Shown: in pieces, positions 10,562-22,051 of the stretch | How positions within the stretch are numbered: position 1 is the stretch's first letter | Layout: the number at the start of each line of letters is the position of its first letter | Assembly: GCA_029964075.1 (NCBI GenBank) | Contig: CM057144.1 | Location: forward strand, 17,507,281-17,571,280 | Direction of reading: 5' to 3' | From: Patiria pectinifera | Lineage: Eukaryota; Echinodermata; Asteroidea; Valvatida; Asterinidae | DNA length: 64,000 bases | The notes under the pieces: model-generated | What the model saw: only the letters and a program-made list of their open reading frames with translations | Databases searched by the model: none | Told to the model about the DNA's origin: nothing | Program-made: the position numbers and the translations under genes

Positions 10562-13223
10562 ATGGGCGGTTTTCCCACGCGGATTCGTCGGCCTGTCCCC
10601 ACCGCCGTTAGCCCCATCACGGACCCGATCGGCTACATCTGTTCCTGTATCCTCAAACGGGATTATAGACGGTGCAAGAGGTTTCTCAAGAAAGGCACTT
10701 GGATGAAGGTACTCTGTGATTCTTATTCTCTATAACGTTAATCCGTCCTCCGCTCAGAGAACTAAAATATATTTTCCCGAAACACAGGCCTACAAAATCT
10801 ACTATGTTTCGTCCCGATTGTCTCTGCATCTCCCGATTGTCTCTGCATCTTCAAAATCAAAGCCTACAGCCCATTTTTGCCTTGCCATTTTCTTCATTTT
10901 CTTCCCTCCAGCCTTGTAACCTAATTGCCTGTCTGATATTTCATATCTAGGCCCGATTTACAGCTGCCAAGCAGAAATGGCTCTCAGCAAATGAATGTGT
11001 TGGCAGTTTTGCAGGCCGGTCGGACCTGTTTCTGCCGTGCAAATAATATCTGTGCTCAGAAATTTTCTGACTGGTGAAGGCCTAGCTCTCTTGTCCCAAG
11101 CCTAGCCCTTCTCTTTCTCAACCACATTTCAATTGAAATGGTCTGTCCTTCAAGGTGGTACAGCAGCAAGTAGAGCGTGCCCGCAGCGGCGAGTCGACAG
11201 ATCTTCGGATCATGGACCTCCCTTTGCACCTCATGTTCGCCGTCAGCCAGAATGGCTTGTATGATCGCACCTTCCTCAGGTAGGAAACGTTTCTAGAACC
11301 TTGGCCCAAGAGAGATGCTAGCGCACATTTGTGCTTCACGTGCCACACTATTTTCTATCAGATATCTTGTTTTCAATGCGCCTCATTCAGAATTCCAAAT
11401 TGAACAGAATACTTATGTTTGGTCTCAAATTGAGTTGTAAATTTTTAGAGAACTGCTTTTCCTTATCCCATTGAAGATTTCTGCGGCTCCTGCTTGATTA
11501 TGGCTACGACCCTGATATCGCAGACGAGAAGGGCGTGGTTGCGCTGCACACTGCCCTCATGAGGGTCAACTTCTTCAGTGCACTGGCCTCGGTGCGACTG
11601 CTCAGAAGGAGGGAGGTGTACACAACAAAGTAATGGATCCTTTTGGATTTGGCCATTTAGCTACAGTCGCCTTTGGTTTGTGTGTGCATGTCTCAAAGTG
11701 CTTGTGACTGAGCTTCTGTGGTCACCTGACGTGACCAACAGGCCCAGATTATCAAATAGGCACAGTAGGCATTGTGCCTGGGGCCGACAAAAAATTCAGG
11801 CTCTTATGAACAATTTGAGGCCTACGAAAATACTACAGTGTTGCCTGGCTTGCATGCTTAGTACAGCTATTGCATCAACATGAAATTGGTACTGGTGCCT
11901 AGGGCGCAGTAGGGCCTATATATATGCAACACTGATGCCTAGGGACTACAGAACACTTAATCCAGGCCTGCTGACCAAAAGCTATAGTCTTATTGGTCAA
12001 TACACTTTGTTTGATTGACATGTAGGAAGGGTCAGTTGGATGCCAGAGCAGAGTTCTTTATTAGCATCCTAGCAATGACAGTTCCCAAGTCCAACATATA
12101 GTAGTACAAGTAATGTAGTGTTGTAGCAGTTAGAAAACTTTAGAAGGGGGTTTTGTCAGCCAAACTTTGTTCTTGGAACGCCAAACATAATAACATGCTG
12201 GTTCGATAAGAAGTCAAGACCATGTTACCCATGACAACGTAATTGTAATTTGAGAACCCACCCATATTTCAAGAGAGAATCATGTATTTTCTCTGGATAA
12301 CATCCATTTTTTGCATAATGCCCTGCTTCAGATTTGTGTTAGCGCTGTGCCAAGCTGGTGCCAATGTGAACGTCCACGAGGACCGAGCTGATAGGACCCC
12401 CCTTCACCTTGCAGCCAAGTGCAACCTTGCCCACTGTGTGGAGATTCTGCTTGACTTTGGTGCTCTGATTGAGGCACGGGACGCTGAGGGTAAGACAGCA
12501 CTGTGTCTAGCAGCAGAATCTGCCGCTCTGGAGTCTGTTAGATGCTTGTTGGACAAGGGAGCTTGTGTGATCGTGCGCAGCCTACGCGGGCAAACGCCTT
12601 TACATCGCGCCGTGGATGCCCTGCCGACTGCCAATGCGGAGAGGTGCGTCCAGATGCTTCTTGCCGAGGGGGCTGATCCGGATTCCCAAGACATCAACGG
12701 GAACACACCCTTGCATCTAGCTGCCCGCAGCCGAGCAGAAGGCTCCATCATACACCAGCTCCTCCTGTTTGAAGCCGATGCCTCCATCCTCAATGTTCTT
12801 CACCACTCAGCACTCTACGAGTACCTGATTGCTTATAATTTGCCGGAGCCACACGAGCTGGCCTCCCAACTAACCCTGGAGCATCTGGAGACCTACCCAG
12901 GCTTCCTTGCCCTGCTCGAGTGCACTCCGAGATCCCCACGGATGATCCGCAACAAGGAAGGCAGAATCCTACCCATGCTCACCGAGGCCCGCCTGAAACC
13001 CCTCTTGGAGCAGTTTGACGTCCCTGACGAACCTCAATCACTCCAGAATCTTTGCCGTTGGACCATCAGACAAGCAGTGGGTGTCGCCCCGCTGGTGTAC
13101 TTTAAGGACATGGCCAAGTATCTCTGGCTTCCCAAACGTCTGGAGGAGTTTGTGATTAGTGAGAGGTACCGCCGGAACATGAAGGCTCCGGGATTAGTGT
13201 TACGGGTCAAAATTATAACCTAA
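10562..13223 (+). CDS. ankyrin-repeat protein with probable SOCS box (ASB family)
   Basis: Four exons join in frame: 10562-10708 (ends phase 0, AAG|GT), 11155-11279 (ends phase 2), 11477-11629 (AA|GTAATG, phase 2) and 12332-13223, giving 438 residues. The C-terminal exon holds at least four ankyrin repeats (DRTPLHLAAKCNLAHCVEIL; GKTALCLAAESAALESVRCL; GQTPLHRAVD; GNTPLHLAARS). Exons 2-3 carry degenerate ones (LPLHLMFAVSQNG; LLLDYGYDPDIADEKG). Near the end, SLQNLCRWTIRQAVG followed by LPKRLEEFVI fits a SOCS box (the Elongin B/C-binding BC box with LC, then an LPxxL-like sub-motif). Known of ASB proteins: substrate adaptors of Cullin-5 E3 ubiquitin ligases, with the ankyrin repeats binding the substrate. 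The start is the first ATG after an in-frame stop at 10511; an additional 5' exon is possible. The exact ASB subtype is not recognised. Convergent with the ANKRD39 gene. Confidence 0.82.
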
Positions 13224-13882
13224 ATCAATATTGAGATACCACAAGATAATACAAATTAAGCAAGTATTATGCAATTACAACTTGTAGTAATTTCCAAATA
13301 AGATGAGGGATTTTGATGTTTGTATGCATACACATGTATTTTTAATGAAATAAGGATATAATTAGACATCTTAAATAATGTAAGCAATAATAAAATTTAA
13401 AAGATGCAAAATCATAAGAAATCTATCAAAATAAAAAGTCTAGCAAAAATTCAAACCAGAAAGTCGTGACCAATGTAAATTTCCAGATCAAGTGTAAAAT
13501 CAGAACCTGTATTTTCCAGGGTATTTTTACAGCGACAATTTTAATATAAAGTTCTATTGTCCGTTGAATGCATTTCTTGGTCATGATAGGTTAACCAAGG
13601 CCTTTTTTGAAAGCAGCAGAGGCGATGAGTATTCATTTAAGGTACAAAGTTTGTACCTACTTATTACAATGTAATCAAGAATCATGACCTAACAATGAAA
13701 CATTTCTCATTCAACGAATACACTGCTTTACAAGATGCTTTTAATAAAGCCCCAATTCCCACAACATCCATTGTGATATTGCAGTATAGTATAAATGAAG
13801 TGTGCCCGGTTAACCTATTTTATGCCAGGGCAAAATAAAAAATAGCTTTAATCGAGTTACGTCCATCTCTTTCCTCCACGGT
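13224..13882. other. 3' region between two convergent genes
   Basis: AT-rich sequence shared by the 3' UTRs of the plus-strand ankyrin/SOCS gene and the minus-strand ANKRD39 gene. AATAAA-type hexamers occur (for example near 13389 on plus). No ORF of note. Confidence 0.5.
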
Positions 13883-16599
13883 TCACCTGTCTTTCAGCAG
13901 TTCTCGAAGAGGAACATTAGACTCCGGGACGTAGTCCACAGGGCGTCGACCTCTGTTGTCTTGTAGTGAGACTAACGAGCTATCCGCTGCCACTAATAGT
14001 TTACATATGTCCAGGTGTCCCCTCTCGGCTCCCTGGAAGAATAAAATGAATTTCAAATCCCCTTCATTACAAAAGTAATTCCATGGAGGCCAAGTGTCTG
14101 AAAATCAGAGACTCCAAAATTAATTGATTTCTTTAGCCCCTTAAAATTGATCGGTCTTGAGCAATGCCTGTCTTAACCCTAAAAAAAAGTAATGTTGTTT
14201 GACGTCTTACAGCGGCAGCTGGGAGGATTTAGAATGCTAGCAAATACATTCAGTACAAAATGCAAGGTTCTTGGTTTGGATTATGCAACAATTATATTCA
14301 AAGAAGTTTCTCAGAAGCCAATCTTTCTGTCTTGTTCAAGAACATTTGCTTAAATTTCAAAGCACTCACTCTAGCATTGCAATCAACTGCATAATCTTAA
14401 AAGTTTTCTTCCAAGTTGACAATTATGGATGTTGTTAATTTGCATCAAGTTTAGCCTCAATGTCCAATAGTTAAATGTCAAATAAAAAGTCTGGATGTTT
14501 CGTTGAGGAAAGAAATGAGCTGACAAAAACACCTGCACAGTTCTATTACACAATCAATGCCAAGTTACTCATTAATAACAGTTATAATGTGCGTCATTGA
14601 TCTAACCATGTCTGCGTTTCTTATGAAAGCACTTAATGACCTCAAACACACCTGCATTTCCACCTGCCAGAGTTTATGCAAAGCCTCAAAGCTCAGACTC
14701 CAGACAAGTTGATGTAAGCCCAGAATTTGTATTGTTACGTCAGTACTGACGTTAATTACGCTTATTTATTGAAGTGCATGAAGTGCAAGAAGTTCAAATG
14801 AAATGATGGCGCCATGATATGGTCGCAAATTACTTCCCTGGATTGTTGAAAAGAATCATATACCAAGTTACATCCTGCACCAGTCAATACTGTACATGTA
14901 CATCCAATCAATTATACTACCCTGCAAGTCACATTCATTGGTGCATAGAGACACAAGTACAGTGTCTAACAATATCAGTCTCCTTAATTTCTAGGCTAAA
15001 GCAAACCTCTTCAAGATTGTCACAGTCCTGAGTTACACATAAACAGAAACTGGGACGCAAGTTGGGCCAAATAAAAAGGGAAAAAAATAGTTTCTTGTGT
15101 GAGCTGTTTTAAAGTAGGAAGAAGGTAGCCCTTTGTTTCCCCCCAACATGGTGGATTTTCCAATATGGCGGATGGATTCTTCCATTTTCTCAACTCTTTT
15201 GCAGATACTTTTGTGTCTAAAGGAGCCATCACCCTTTCTACCAGATTTTGAACTTGCATACACAGATAACATTTTGTTGGAAAAGACAAGCTATATTGCA
15301 AATGTATGATTAAAAAAAAATTGGAGGTCGGCGAGAGAAAGGAAGCGGGCTTGAACGAGAACTGGTTTGTTTCTTTACTTGGCCGTATACATGTGAATAT
15401 TATTGCAATATTGGGGACAAAGTTCAGTTTCTGCACCTTGTGGAGTGAGCATTTGCCGTCCTGGTCACGCAATGAGGGCGATGCCTTCCTGTCGAGTAGC
15501 AATTTAACAACGGCCAAGTGGCCGCTGTAGGCTGCTCTATGAAGTGGCGTCACACCCCCTGATCGCGTTGCACAATTTGGATTAGCTCGGTGCTGGAGTA
15601 GAATGGTGACTATGTCCATCTGGCCATTTCTACTTGCATAGTGCTGCTCACACACAAAATACAAACATAAAAAAAAAAAAAAATCCAAAATAAAATGTGA
15701 AAATAGAACTATAGAAAAGTATGGCACGTTGCTTTACAGTTTTAATATCACTAGTGCTACTTAAGATATAACTACTGCTGCTTAAGCAATGGAATCATTA
15801 ATGAATTGGACCCCAAAAATATGATTTAGGAATGTCCTGTTCAGAAATCGAATCTTGAAGAATTGAATTTTGTTTTAAAAAAAATTGAAGATTTTTTAAG
15901 GTGCCGCATGGGAAATCATTTGAATTGGGACTATAAGGTTGATATATCATGAAATTTGAGACCTTTAGGCCAAGTAAAAAAATAAACAAGTTTCTCATCC
16001 CAGCTCGCTTCCTTGTTTCCTGCCCGCCTCCTTTTTCATGTTTTTTTAAGTCTTACATTTGCTATATTTTGTAAATGTATTGTCAGTATAATATGGTACC
16101 TTTTTTTTTTCTAACAAAATTTCAGCCATGTAGAAAGGGTTATGGCTTCTTTGGACACAGTTTTGTATCAGCAAAAGAGTCGATAAAATTGAAGAATCAA
16201 TCTGCAATCTTATCATATCCACCATTTTGGAAGAAAAAAAAAAGCAACACAAAAAGCCCCCCCCCCCCCCCCCATCCTTCATTTTTTTTCTCTCGAAAAG
16301 CGCAGATGAGAAACTATTCTTTTATTTTAACTCGGCCTGATAAAATATCCTTTTGGTTATGCATTGAAACTGCTCAGCATAAATTATCTGGCAATCACAC
16401 ACACCAATGCAGTATAGCCTGAACTGTCTGTGGCGTTTGGATCCCCTCCGTTATCCAAAAACGTTCTGACTTTCTGGGTCTCTCCATTCAAAGCTGCCGA
16501 CCACACGCCGCGCTCAAAGTCCAGTTCATCAAGTGTCTGCGTTGCCGGAGATTGGTGAGTGTGGTTACAACATTGATGATCATCTCTGTGCGTGGCCAT
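13883..16599 (-). CDS. ANKRD39: ANKRD39 orthologue, complete
   Basis: Three exons with clean GT-AG junctions: 16599-16405 (65 codons), 15643-15437 (69 codons) and 14032-13883 (49 codons plus stop), all phase 0. The product is 183 residues, which I recall is the length of human ANKRD39. Recognisable landmarks: a Cys/His-rich N-terminus (QCCNHTHQS), the hallmark block DELDFERGVWSAALNG, then ankyrin repeats SGYTALHYASRNG, GGVTPLHRAAYSGH and GKCSLHKGAERGHLDICKLL, and a C-terminal LRELLKDR. The exon 2/3 junction splits the last repeat exactly between SLHK and GAERG, which supports the model. The ATG at 16599 (MATHRD) matches the mammalian MAT start. Function is poorly known: a small soluble ankyrin protein presumed to mediate protein interactions. 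Introns hold a pair of inverted interspersed repeats. Confidence 0.95.
15040..15265 (-). repeat. interspersed repeat copy in ANKRD39 intron 2 (minus orientation)
   Basis: Read on the minus strand this segment matches, in order, the plus-strand segment 16095-16330: GTAGAAAGGGT.ATGGCT, CTTT.GACACA, TCTGCAAAAGAGT, AAAAT.GAAGAATC and TCCACCAT.TTGG. The two diverged copies lie in opposite orientation about 1 kb apart. The family is not identified. Confidence 0.65.
16095..16330 (+). repeat. interspersed repeat copy in ANKRD39 intron 1 (plus orientation)
   Basis: Inverted partner of the copy at 15040-15265. A poly-C run (about 16259-16273) lies inside and probably arose by slippage. No coding content. 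Confidence 0.6.
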
Positions 16600-19500
16600 T
16601 GCAAGAACGTTCTTATATGGATGTACTGGATTTAGAATCAATTGTTGCAGTTTAATCAGAATTTAGGCAATGTCAAACTTTAAAGTGCATTAGATTACCG
16701 GATTACTGCATTCAAACATTCAAATTAGGCTACTTTAATTATTCCAAAAAAAAGAGGACTTTAACTTTAGTAACACTGAATTTGATTCGTGATATTCACT
16801 ACACATGGACACATTGATTCAAAGGAAATATTGGGCGGACATGGAGAATGAAAAGGCTCAATGTACATTTTTCACGAAATGAGTGCAGCGAACACCAACC
16901 ACTACGCGCGCACCACTGCCCAATCTCGGTTAGCTGACAGTTTAACGACAAAGCGAAATCAATAAAAACGTCCACGCACACGTCCAAGCGAATATCCTTA
17001 GTTTAGCGACCACTTCATCCGAATATTTTAAGATGATATCAGTAAGATTAGAGAGAATTCGGCAAAGTACACTCGTGACTTCACTGGCTGCCGTGTTTCA
17101 CATGAGCGCCGCCATCTTTGTAATGAATATGCATATATAAGTGTAAAATTGAGGACCAATGAAACTTTGAGAAAGTTTTGGCGTGCCGCGTTTCATGCAC
17201 GTTCGTCTGCGAAATACGCGGGACAAACCTGCTGCCGACTTTAAAATTAAGAATCAGTCATAGGCCTTTCGTTTCCCTGGAACATTGCAGACAGAGTGCC
17301 ATTAATTCCAGACAGAGTGCTATTAATTCCGGTGAGTGCAACCTTTCAATTTAATTACAGCAGGTGTGGTAAAACTAAAAGCTTTCTTCCAGATTTTCTT
17401 TTCCCTTTCAGTTTTACTACTACTACTTGTACTAGTCTTACAGGGAGGGGAACGTTTTCTCATTGTTCAAAAAATGCATTCCTTTACAGCAATGACTTGC
17501 GTCCTCCTTGCAAGTCTTGTGTCTCTTATATGCTTTTTAACGCCCTTTAGTAACTACTGCTTTAAATAAATAATGTAGGGCCTATGTGTGCTAACTAATG
17601 GCTCACGGGATATTTTTAGGGGGGAAAAGGGTTTTTTTTAAAAGCTTCGTTTGACTGACTTTGGGAAATGACAATTCTCCAAGGTGTTCACCACGAAATT
17701 AAAGCTGGCTTTACTTTTTTTTCCGTTGTTAACAAACAACCTTTTGGGCGATTTTCCCCTGAAGATGCACGGTCGCCCTATATATAGCTCAGCTGCTGAA
17801 GCCTCTCGCAATTTTGGAGACTAATTCCACCACTCAATTTCAAGCATCTTTTCAATTTCAATGGACAAGCTCAAAGACTGGGTCAAGGTTGGGACCCTTC
17901 ATTGTTGCGGATACTAATCCTCAAGAGCAAGGGATAAAAAACTCGCGACATATTGCGCAAAGTGCCTATTGTGCCCAATGCAATGGATAATCCGCCCCTG
18001 TACGTTTCCTTATTAGAGTTCTCGGAATTTAATTCCTTTTCTTCCTTTTTACCAATTGACCCTAACTCCAGCTTTTAATGTCTTCCTGTAAAGAGTATCC
18101 TTGATTATTTTTCCCCTGGATAATTTTTTTACAAAGCATCCCAATTCTGCCAAAACCCATCACAGTGGAGGGAACAATACTTTAATTAAAAATATTTAAG
18201 AAAAAAAAATGGAAAAAATGGGGGATTGCTGTGCAGTCATGAATTCCCCCAAAATACCAAAAAACCGTGATGGATTTGGGTAAATTTAAGAGCAATTACA
18301 CAAACACTTAAAAGAAAAAAAAATACAGAGATGCATGAGACTCCAAAACTGAAGTTATTTCTCACAAAATATATTTCATTAAACTATCACATTTTCAGAG
18401 AGTGCAAAATTTACAAAAAGTACTACTAACTGATACGTAGAATCAAACTTATTTGTATCAGAAAAAAGCAACAAACAAAATCCCAAAAGATTTCTCAGTA
18501 ATCATAGAGGCCACTCTTTGTTTGCCATAAATACATGTAAATTAACGTATCAAAAGGAAATAGCCATTTTTAAATCACAATTCTGGAACAGATGGTTTTA
18601 CTTCACCAACACTGACTTTAAACAAGGAACAGGATTCTCTGCAAATGTTTCAAGCCAACTGCGACCTACATAAAATCATTAAAATGTAAAATTTCATTCA
18701 TCCTAATTTTTGTATCGTTTCTGCAAATGGATGCCCCACATGTTGGAAAATTCAGGGTAGTCAGTGTAAAGAACGACACAGTGAACAAAAAAGTTGACAT
18801 AAAATTTAAGTACTGTAGCTACAAAACTTCATTAAAATTGTCATTTTAACAGTGCAAATTTACAGACAGTACTGCTTATCAAACCTAAATTTTAACGAAA
18901 TCAAATTAGTTTTAATTCTTGATCAGTGCTTACGTTCTTTGTGGCAAAGACTTAAGGGAAGGACAATATAACATATGCTGCAAAAAATAATAAATCAACT
19001 TTCCAAATAGTACTCATGGATGTAAGATTGGACGTTCAATTATTTCCAGGGAAACTTAAAAGATGCGTTCCCTGTCTTATTAAAATTTGCATCTTTAAAA
19101 ACAGTGGGCGTAATAAACTAAATTGCAATTACTGTTTTGCAGTCTTTCTTTATGTCTACATTTCCTTATCGATGTTTCCAGCTCATGAATTAAAATAAAA
19201 AAAATTAAAATCCATTGAAATAAAAACTCATTAAACATTTCTTTCACGCAGTAAAAATAAACTTTGAATTTTGTGATCTATTTGGGGTTACAAAAAAACT
19301 TTGGTGCTTGGTGTTTGTTTGGAGTGCGAGTTAAAATGAACTATAAATATGTACTGACTGGACTAAAATCGTATCTTCGTTGAAAGACATTACAAATACA
19401 ACTCTATAAAATCACAACTGTCTTATACTTGTCCTACATTTCAAAATTTTCTCAAAATTTAAATACAAAAATATATCTGCTTTCTTATTTTTTCCAGCTA

Positions 19501-20296
19501 ATTTAGACATCAGATATGAACAATTTCACACACCTTTATCATGATGGCGACATCAATATCTTGAGTAACATATTTTCATTTTTCCAAATTTAGTCCTAGG
19601 CAGTTGCATAGATTCACCCATCAATAACTTCTTTGCTCCAAATTAAAATACTGGATACCACAACTTTCAATAGAACTGAGACATAATGATGTCACACTTT
19701 GTTTGCATAATGTGCGATTTCTTATGAGAGCTACATTGCTCTCATCCTAACCTGGTTCCCAAACAAAAGTGCACATGTAAACAAAGCATGGCATCATTTA
19801 AATCTCAGAGCTCACTGCAAGAACAGCAGTGAAAGCTTTATTCTGATAACATTAAAATTTATATTCAAATACATTAAACATATTGCTTCCCTCAAAAAAA
19901 AACAAAAAACATGGAATTCAAACTGCAAGGCACAGCAGAATTGAAAGAAACAAACATTATTAACAGCATACCGAGACATAATGGTAAATTTTAAATTGTA
20001 AGTAAATTTGATTTGTAAGGCCTCATGTATTTGTTCTTGTAAGTAAAAGACCTGGTTGGAATAGAAGTACTGTTGCAACAGAAAACAACATTAAACAAGC
20101 AAATGGTGAAATATCTAGCCATTTTTCCCATCTTGGTGAGAAGTTATTCTTTTGAACATAATGGGCTCTCTGCACTTGGTTTAGATACCTGTGAAAAATG
20201 TGAAACATAAAGTCAATGGCCAGCCCTTCACTTGCCTAAATTCCTTTTGCTCATACTTTAACATTTCTGCCTTAAGTTTGCACATGGAGCCCTCGT
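16600..20296. other. intergenic upstream of ANKRD39
   Basis: Long AT-rich stretch. The first 600 bases should contain the ANKRD39 promoter and 5' UTR (GC content rises near 16880-17230). Beyond that I see only simple AT-rich DNA and short spurious frames. Confidence 0.4.
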
Positions 20297-20577
20297 AGAT
20301 GTGATCAAGTCATCACAAGTCAATCACAAGTCAATCACATGTCAATCACATGTCAATCACAAGTCAATCAAGTGTCAATCACATGTCAATCACATGTCAA
20401 TCACATGTCAGTCACATGTCAATCACATGTCATCCAGTCTCAAGTCAAGCGGCAAGCTTGAAGAGAAACAATGGCATTTTCTTGTTGCTTTTCTATTCCG
20501 TTGTTTGTGACCTGACTTCACAAACAACGGAATAAAAAAGCAAGTAAAGTTAACTTGCAGTTGACTTGATCACATCT
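20297..20577. mobile_element. foldback/MITE-like element with internal 11-bp tandem repeats
   Basis: Bounded by perfect 16-bp inverted repeats AGATGTGATCAAGTCA (20297-20312) and its complement (20562-20577). Inside, about twelve copies of an 11-bp unit (AATCACATGTC and variants, 20310-20430) precede a long hairpin whose arms read TTCTATTCCGTTGTTTGTGA and its complement (about 20490-20536). No coding capacity. This is the structure of a non-autonomous foldback DNA transposon. Confidence 0.72.
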
Positions 20578-22051
20578 CTAGATTTCTCTTTGGTCCCTTT
20601 GTGTTTGCAATGACTCTTGAGTGTGAAGGAGTCAACAGAATCTAAATTCTAAATAGTGAAGTTACATGTTTCAATGCACATGTACTGTACATAAACATGT
20701 GCATGCATGCAAAGTGAGAGTACTATAGATCTACAGTGCAGCAAGATGCATTCAGCCCATCTCCTATCCACCACTAGTCTATGGAAAATCCCCTTCGACA
20801 GCAATGGTCTATGATATACGAGCAGATTTAGCGATGAATTTTGCAAAACAAGACAAAACAATCAATAAGATATTTTTTGCAAGTTTTGGATACATTTTTA
20901 ATAATTTCTGTATTTTAAGCTGCCACGCATCAAACTTTTTGGATCTGTTAACGTTCACACGTCAGAGCAGTATAAAAGTACGCAGCTGCATTTTTTCAGC
21001 TGAAGTATTTCATAATGCTGTTAATATACATATAGACACCCTCCATTCACCATTATTTTCACATGCATTCATTATAAACCATCCACTAAAGCATTGACTA
21101 AAGACCCGAAAGCTATGAGCTACAGTGCACCAAAATACCGAATATCACGAGTGCCAAATTTATATACTCAGCCAATAGTTTCAACTTGTTGATTGATTTA
21201 TCACCCCACAATATGCGACAGGTCAGGCTGTATGGATAGAAATGGAACAATTGTAAAATGACAATTAGGAAAATGAAGAAAGAAAATTATCATCCGAGAC
21301 ATTTTGGTTTCTCTTGAAAATTTCTTGATGAAATGATAATAATCAGAAAAGTGATGATGAAATGTCAGATGTGCACCATTGTGACCAAAACCTGAACCTT
21401 TTGGAAAATTTTACAAAATAAATTGAACATTTGACAGAGTCTTCTATTCACTGCCAGCAAAAATTAGTACAACTGTCACTTACTTTTACAGATAGATAGT
21501 CAAAAGGTACAGAAATACAAATACACAGTAAACCACATACTATATACACTTCAAGAAATCAATAGTACTGGTTGAAGATTTATTTGATTTAAAAAAAAAA
21601 AAAATTGATTTAAATCGTGGTTTAAATCAGTGATTTAATCAACGTGATATACATCAGCCAACCCTGACAGTACATGTACACACTCTTCAAAAAAAGTTAG
21701 ATCAATGGGAGACTTTTGAGACGTTTGGTGGCAGCAAACACAACGGTCCAGTTTGTGTTGTTTGCGTCGTTCTGAATGTGCACGTTAGCTATTACTTGTA
21801 TTTTCTGTTGTACACTACACTGTAAGACATAAACTGTGAAATGTTACAATTTGGAAAAAGGAAACCTTTCCAGTAGAATGAAATATCCTGGAACAATTGT
21901 GTAGCTCCAACTATATTAAAAAATATTATATTAATAAGATTTAAAAAGGGAGCAAATCTTGCAATATCAACAAATTGCCCTAAGTTTTTTTGTTTTTTGC
22001 CTGTACAATGCCCTGGAGAAAAAATTAGATTTTGCTAAGTATTTAGCCACG
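20578..22051. other. intergenic, 3' of the BAR-like adaptor gene
   Basis: AT-rich. It contains a low-complexity palindromic patch built from GATTTAAATC near 21575-21645. The right part should be the 3' UTR of the minus-strand gene ending at 22052. No gene recognised. Confidence 0.4.

Noticed and set aside
14640..14710. Possible extra ANKRD39 exon (ALHKLWQVEMQ, minus)
   Set aside because: Exons 2 and 3 already join exactly within one ankyrin repeat in phase 0; adding this piece would break the repeat.
16255..16275. Poly-C run
   Set aside because: Simple homopolymer, likely slippage; no further meaning.
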